Positions 25,441-28,824 of a stretch of 28,824 bases of DNA are shown here, piece after piece. The DNA comes from Candidatus Lloydbacteria bacterium RIFCSPLOWO2_02_FULL_54_12 (lineage in GTDB: Bacteria; Patescibacteriota; Minisyncoccia; Phycocordibacterales; UBA6899): contig MHLS01000022.1 of assembly GCA_001819095.1 (NCBI GenBank), positions 1 through 28,824 on the forward strand. Reading direction: 5' to 3'. A program made the position numbers and the translations under genes. The notes beneath the pieces are model-generated. The model searched no databases. It saw only the letters and a list, made by a program, of their open reading frames with translations, and had not been told where the DNA came from. Positions within the stretch are counted from its first letter, which is position 1; every line of letters starts with the position of its first letter.

Positions 25441-25869
25441 ATGGAAGTAGGATTTGCTTACGCAGTAGGTGCGGCAGTGACTTGGGGGTTGGTCTACGCG
25501 ATAGACCAAAAAATTCTTTCTGGTGTTGCGCCGATGACTCTTTTGTTCATTGACTCAATCATCGCTGCGGTCATCATGTTGCCATTTGTATTTTTCAGCA
25601 ACGGCTCAATAAAGGATGTCCTTGTCTCCGGTAAGACAAGTTTGCCGCTCATTGTTCTTTCTATCGCCTTGGCGACTCTGGCTAACTTTTTAATTTTTTC
25701 TAGCATCAAAAACTTGAACGCCTCGACCGCTTCAGTCATTGAGATATCGTACCCCTTCTTTGTCATACTATTCAGCTATATACTCTTCCGCTCCGTTCCG
25801 AATTTCTATTTTTTTATCGGTGGGGCTTTCGTTTTTATCGGCTCGTTTATCATCATTAAATTTGCATAG
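25441..25869 (+). CDS. EamA-domain small transporter
   Basis: A 142-residue membrane protein with five hydrophobic segments, equal to one half of a typical ten-helix DMT transporter (AAVTWGLVYAIDQKIL, then LNASTASVIEISYPFFVILF). Such half-size members must dimerise. Substrate unknown. An AGAGGAG-type Shine-Dalgarno lies about 12 bases upstream. It is AT-rich compared with neighbours, suggesting transfer. Confidence 0.75.
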   Translation: MEVGFAYAVGAAVTWGLVYAIDQKILSGVAPMTLLFIDSIIAAVIMLPFVFFSNGSIKDVLVSGKTSLPLIVLSIALATLANFLIFSSIKNLNASTASVIEISYPFFVILFSYILFRSVPNFYFFIGGAFVFIGSFIIIKFA

Positions 25870-25876
25870 TAGGTAG

Positions 25877-26137
25877 AAAGGGGCCGTCCCAGCCGCGAGA
25901 AAACAATTCCTGACGTACGCCTTCCGACTACACGGCACGCAGGTTTACGTGCTCTGTGCGGATTACGCGCGATTTTTCAATCACTCTGACGACCCAAACG
26001 TGCGCAACACAGACGACTCCAGCCAAAACGGTTGGTGCGTCGACCGTGCCGCTCGCGACATCACTCGAGGTGAAGAACTCACGTGTGACTATCGCGAGTT
26101 CGATGCCGACTTCGACCAGAAGTTCGAGGGACACTAA
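25877..26137 (+). pseudogene. Truncated SET-domain protein
   Basis: An open frame from about 25877 to the TAA at 26137 encodes the C-terminal half of a SET-domain protein: LCADYARFFNHSDDPNV (the conserved NHS.DPN block), then AARDITRGEELTCDYREFD. The N-terminal half of the fold, which starts with the G.GLFA strand in complete proteins, is absent upstream; a stop closes the frame at 25874-25876. A GTG start at 25949 would give only 62 residues. It is probably a deletion remnant of a protein-lysine methyltransferase. The stop is followed by an intrinsic terminator. Confidence 0.65.
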
Positions 26138-26166
26138 ATTTAGGCAAAGTCGACCGGTTCCCTGCT

Positions 26167-26189
26167 CCCCGCCTTGGCGGGGATTTTTT
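26167..26189 (+). terminator. Intrinsic terminator before infB
   Basis: CCCCGCC (26167-26173) and GGCGGGG (26176-26182) form a seven-base-pair stem with a two-base loop, followed by a run of six T. It separates the SET remnant from infB. Confidence 0.8.
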
Positions 26190-26265
26190 ATATTTCTCCC
26201 TCATAGACAATTGGCATTATAGGTGCTAGCATGGCCGTGCTTTCGTTATTTCTTGTTTTTCCACC

Positions 26266-27774
26266 GTGCCCACCAAAACCGCACAACCAAGCGAACGACC
26301 GCCCATCGTCGTCATCATGGGCCACATCGACCACGGCAAGTCGACGCTGTTGGACTACATCAGGAAGACGAACATCGTGGCGGGCGAGGCGGGAGGCATC
26401 ACCCAGCACATTTCCGCCTACGAAGTAACGCACAAGGATGCGAAAGGCGCGGAGAAACGTATCACCTTCCTCGACACCCCCGGACACGAAGCGTTCAAGG
26501 GTATGCGCGCTCGCGGGGCGCGTGTCGCCGACATCGCCGTTCTTGTCGTCTCGGCAGAAGACGGCGTGAAGGCGCAAACGCTCGAGGCCTACAAGTCGAT
26601 CATCGAAGCCAAGATCCCCTACATCGTCGCCATCAATAAGATCGACAAGCCGAATGCAAATGTGGAGCGCACGAAACAGACGCTCGCCGAAGTGGGGATC
26701 TACGTCGAAGGTTACGGCGGTGACGTACCTTTTGTGGCAATATCCGCAAAGGCGGGAACGGGTGTGAGCGAGCTTCTCGACATCATGCTTCTCGTTGCGG
26801 AACTCGCCGAACTCACCGGCGACGCGGAAAAACCCGCGGAGGGAGTCATTATCGAGTCGCGCATGGACCCCAAGAAGGGTGTCACGGCGACCTTGGTCAT
26901 AACCGACGGCACGCTCCGTCGCGGCATGTTCGCCGTCGCCGAAGACTCCATGACGTCCGTGCGCATGATGGAGAACTTCATGGGGAAACCCCTCGATTTG
27001 GCCACATTCTCCTCTCCTATTCGGCTCACCGGCTGGAGCGGTATTCCCGTTGTGGGTACGATCGTCTCTTCGTTTGCGGACAAAAAGGAAGCCGAGGGGG
27101 CCGTCGAAGACGCAATGGCTCGGCCGGAAATGGTTGCCGCAAAGGAGGACGCGGCCGAAGAAGGGACAGTGACGGTGCCGATCATCTTGAAGACGGATGT
27201 CGCGGGAACGCTCGAAGCGATAGAACATGAGCTCACAAAGTTGAAACACGAGCGCGTGAGGCTCAAGGTCGCGCACAAGGGGGTGGGCGCTGTTTCCGAG
27301 AGCGACATCAAGGTCGCGCTCGGTGCGGAACAATCCCTCATCGTCGCCTTTCACACGAAAACCGACGCATTAGCGGCCGACCTCGCGTCGCGCAACAATG
27401 TCACGATCCACTCCTTCGACATCATCTACAAGTTGACTGAGTGGCTCTCCGAGGAAATGCTCCGGCGCGCACCGCATATTTCGGTCGTTGAACATCTCGG
27501 AGAATTACGCATCATCCGTTGTTTCAGTCAGCAAAAAGAAAAACAGGTCATCGGCGGAAGAGTGACAACCGGAAAGGTCTCGGCGGGAGCGAAGTTCAAG
27601 ATTATGCGCCGCGACGCCGAAGTCGGCGAAGGAAAGGTGGTCGAAGTGCAATGCCAGAAGATCAAGACCAAAGAGGCGATCGAAGGGAGCGAGTGCGGGC
27701 TTCAGGTGGAATCAAAGATCACTATTGCGGAGCGTGATGTGCTCGTACCCTATATCGTGGTGAGTAAACAGTAA
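26266..27774 (+). CDS. infB: Translation initiation factor IF-2, short form
   Basis: A 502-residue IF-2 with a GTG start. The G domain begins at residue 13 with GHIDHGKST (19-27; usually GHVDHGKT), followed by DTPGH (70-74) and NKID (124-127). It then has domain II and the C-terminal domains that bind fMet-tRNA (KTDVAGTLEAIEHEL... and LRIIRCFSQQKEKQVIGG). The long N-terminal extension found in most bacterial IF-2 proteins is missing, as often in reduced genomes. It places initiator tRNA in the P site and promotes subunit joining. rbfA follows after an 85-base gap. Confidence 0.9.
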   Translation: MPTKTAQPSERPPIVVIMGHIDHGKSTLLDYIRKTNIVAGEAGGITQHISAYEVTHKDAKGAEKRITFLDTPGHEAFKGMRARGARVADIAVLVVSAEDGVKAQTLEAYKSIIEAKIPYIVAINKIDKPNANVERTKQTLAEVGIYVEGYGGDVPFVAISAKAGTGVSELLDIMLLVAELAELTGDAEKPAEGVIIESRMDPKKGVTATLVITDGTLRRGMFAVAEDSMTSVRMMENFMGKPLDLATFSSPIRLTGWSGIPVVGTIVSSFADKKEAEGAVEDAMARPEMVAAKEDAAEEGTVTVPIILKTDVAGTLEAIEHELTKLKHERVRLKVAHKGVGAVSESDIKVALGAEQSLIVAFHTKTDALAADLASRNNVTIHSFDIIYKLTEWLSEEMLRRAPHISVVEHLGELRIIRCFSQQKEKQVIGGRVTTGKVSAGAKFKIMRRDAEVGEGKVVEVQCQKIKTKEAIEGSECGLQVESKITIAERDVLVPYIVVSKQ

Positions 27775-27788
27775 TCAGTCGCTAGGCA

Positions 27789-27846
27789 CTAGTCGCCAGT
27801 CGATCAAAGCGAAATGCTTTTTTCTCCTGAATTGACTGGTGACTAG
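27789..27846. repeat. Inverted repeat between infB and rbfA
   Basis: CTAGTCGCCAGTC (27789-27801) pairs with GACTGGTGACTAG (27834-27846) at 12 of 13 positions. The loop holds a small hairpin (AAAGC/GCTTT) followed by T. It differs from the AAGGTC family. It may tune expression between the two genes. Confidence 0.6.
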
Positions 27847-27859
27847 CAACTGGCTAAAT

Positions 27860-28186
27860 ATGGCAAAACACAAAGACGAAAAGATGCTCTTCCACCTCAA
27901 GGACCTTGCCGGAGATTTCTTGAGCCGACACTCCAATCGCACGTCACTTATCACGGTGACCAACGTCGTTCTCTCCTCCGACTTGAAGCGCGCGAACATC
28001 CTGCTTTCCGTGCTTCCGAAAGAGAAAGAGCGCGTCGCGCTACTCTTCGCGAACCGTCTGCGACCCGAGTTCAAAGAATATGTGAAGGAGCACTCGCGCA
28101 TGCGCGTTCTCCCCCAGGTGACCTTTCTTCCCGACATCGGCGAACAGAATCGCCAGCGCATCGAGGAGTTGCTGGAAACCGAATGA
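27860..28186 (+). CDS. rbfA: Ribosome-binding factor A
   Basis: A 108-residue RbfA from ATG 27860; upstream in-frame codons run through the inverted repeat. The KH-type fold is visible: HLKDLAGDFLSR, then SLITVTNVVLSSDLKRANILLSVLP and LRPEFKEYVKEHSRMRVLPQVTFLPD. It helps 16S rRNA maturation and 30S assembly. It follows infB, the usual neighbour in many bacteria, and precedes tRNA-Cys and tRNA-Leu. Confidence 0.85.
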   Translation: MAKHKDEKMLFHLKDLAGDFLSRHSNRTSLITVTNVVLSSDLKRANILLSVLPKEKERVALLFANRLRPEFKEYVKEHSRMRVLPQVTFLPDIGEQNRQRIEELLETE

Positions 28187-28195
28187 CAAAGTTGC

Positions 28196-28201
28196 TATAG
28201 T
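28196..28201 (+). promoter_or_regulatory. Possible -10 box for tRNA-Cys
   Basis: TATAGT is placed so that transcription would start near 28208, just before the tRNA. A weak TGGAAA lies 17 bases upstream. Confidence 0.35.
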
Positions 28202-28210
28202 GTCCGTTAT

Positions 28211-28282
28211 GGCGTAGTGGCGAAGTGGCAACGCGACGGTCTGCAAAACCGTTATGCAGGGGTTCGATTCCCCTCTACGCCT
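28211..28282 (+). tRNA. tRNA-Cys (GCA)
   Basis: Acceptor GGCGTAG pairs with CTACGCC; anticodon stem ACGGT/ACCGT with loop CTGCAAA gives anticodon GCA; T-arm AGGGG TTCGATT CCCCT; discriminator T. CCA is encoded at 28283-28285. Confidence 0.95.
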
Positions 28283-28301
28283 CCATCCACTCGCCAAGTT
28301 T

Positions 28302-28383
28302 GCTCGGGTGGCGTAATTGGTAGCCGCAGGAGACTTAAAATCTCCCGCCGAAAGGCATGTGGGTTCGACTCCCACCCCGAGCA
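28302..28383 (+). tRNA. tRNA-Leu (TAA)
   Basis: Acceptor GCTCGGG pairs with CCCGAGC; anticodon stem GGAGA/TCTCC with loop CTTAAAA gives anticodon TAA; variable arm GCC GAAA GGC; T-arm GTGGG TTCGACT CCCAC. Class II tRNA. Confidence 0.95.
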
Positions 28384-28403
28384 CAAAACAAGAAAAAGGT
28401 TTT

Positions 28404-28824
28404 ATGAAAAAAAGAGTCTTCATCATTCACGGCTGGGAGGGGTCGCCGGAAAACGCGTGGTTCCCATGGCTTAGGGAAGAGTTGGCGGTGCGGGGTTTCG
28501 AAGTCTTCGTACCCCAACTTCCTCAACCCGAAGAACCAAGGATACAAAACTGGCTTCCCGCACTCAAGGGTGTGGCGCCAGACCCAGACGAGGCAACCTA
28601 CTTTGTCGGCCATAGTCTAGGGTGCCAAACCATAGCGCGCCATCTTGAAGGATTGCCCGAACATATTATTGTAGGCGGCGCGGTCTTTGTCGGCGGCTTT
28701 TTCAAGCGTCTGACAAATATTGAAGCAGACGCCCTGTCACAAAGCGTGGCAAAAGAGTGGCTTGCGACCCCACTCAACCTAAGCAAGGTTCGTACGCGGC
28801 TCCGAAAAAGCGTTGCGATATTTT
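28404..28824 (+). CDS. RBBP9/YdeN-like alpha/beta hydrolase, partial
   Basis: An ORF from ATG 28404 open to the window end, so the C-terminus is missing. The start MKKRVFIIHGWEGSPENAWF carries the HGWEGSP pattern of RBBP9/YdeN small serine hydrolases, followed by LPQPEEPRIQNWLPALK and a nucleophile elbow GHSLGC. Substrate unknown. It lies 20 bases downstream of tRNA-Leu. Confidence 0.8.
   Translation, partial: MKKRVFIIHGWEGSPENAWFPWLREELAVRGFEVFVPQLPQPEEPRIQNWLPALKGVAPDPDEATYFVGHSLGCQTIARHLEGLPEHIIVGGAVFVGGFFKRLTNIEADALSQSVAKEWLATPLNLSKVRTRLRKSVAIF

Noticed and set aside
26188..27354. 388-codon minus-strand ORF opposite infB
   Set aside because: Antisense shadow of a GC-rich conserved gene; the infB frame shows all expected motifs.

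Overview
The window looks like the chromosome of a small-genome bacterium of the Candidate Phyla Radiation (Patescibacteria), probably a Parcubacteria-type lineage. Evidence: an IF-2 of only about 500 residues that starts almost directly at its G domain, recurrent DUF4446 and single-EamA-domain proteins, few Shine-Dalgarno sequences, several promoters that abut the start codon (likely leaderless mRNAs), and heavily decorated secreted proteins in an otherwise lean gene set. TGA is used as a normal stop, which argues against the code-25 lineages. The lineage call is inference from gene content; no rRNA is present.

Layout. 1-2.3 kb: two paralogous small membrane proteins flank a BRO/DinD-like gene in a repeat-rich stretch. 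2.4-6.1 kb: a large secreted beta-helix plus LCAT-like lipase plus PxKF protein, split into two ORFs by an apparent one-base frameshift. 6.3-7.8 kb: an SGNH hydrolase, a tiny ORF resembling the start of an ABC ATPase joined to a membrane helix, and an HTH protein that runs into tRNA-Tyr. 7.8-about 16 kb: a visibly AT-richer integrated element abutting tRNA-Tyr. It carries a large serine recombinase whose stop lies inside the tRNA, a RepA-like ATPase, a CHC2 zinc-finger protein, a DUF5659-like protein, unknown proteins, a strong structured inverted repeat, an excisionase-like HTH and a coupled pair of surface/unknown genes. Its right end could not be fixed. 16.3-24.8 kb: chromosomal genes for a GNAT protein, ClpB-type disaggregase, degenerate DegP-like protein, Fe/Mn superoxide dismutase, YhhQ-type queuosine-precursor transporter, and a cysteine desulfurase-UMF1 transporter operon. 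24.9-28.8 kb: DUF4446, EamA, a truncated SET-domain remnant, infB-rbfA, tRNA-Cys, tRNA-Leu and an RBBP9/YdeN-like hydrolase cut by the window end.

The most unusual signal is a family of palindromic repeats, present at eight places in the window. The core is AAGGTC-S-GACCTT, usually as two inverted copies around a short loop. Most lie at gene ends or between genes, but one is inserted in frame inside the cysteine desulfurase, adding about 19 residues just before a conserved segment. This resembles Rickettsia palindromic elements in behaviour. No REP-associated transposase is visible in the window.

How the genes work together: infB and rbfA form a translation/ribosome-maturation pair; the desulfurase and UMF1 transporter share a four-base overlap; the element's recombinase, excisionase-like protein and RepA/zinc-finger module look like an integrative element able to replicate or amplify, with a cell-surface protein as cargo.
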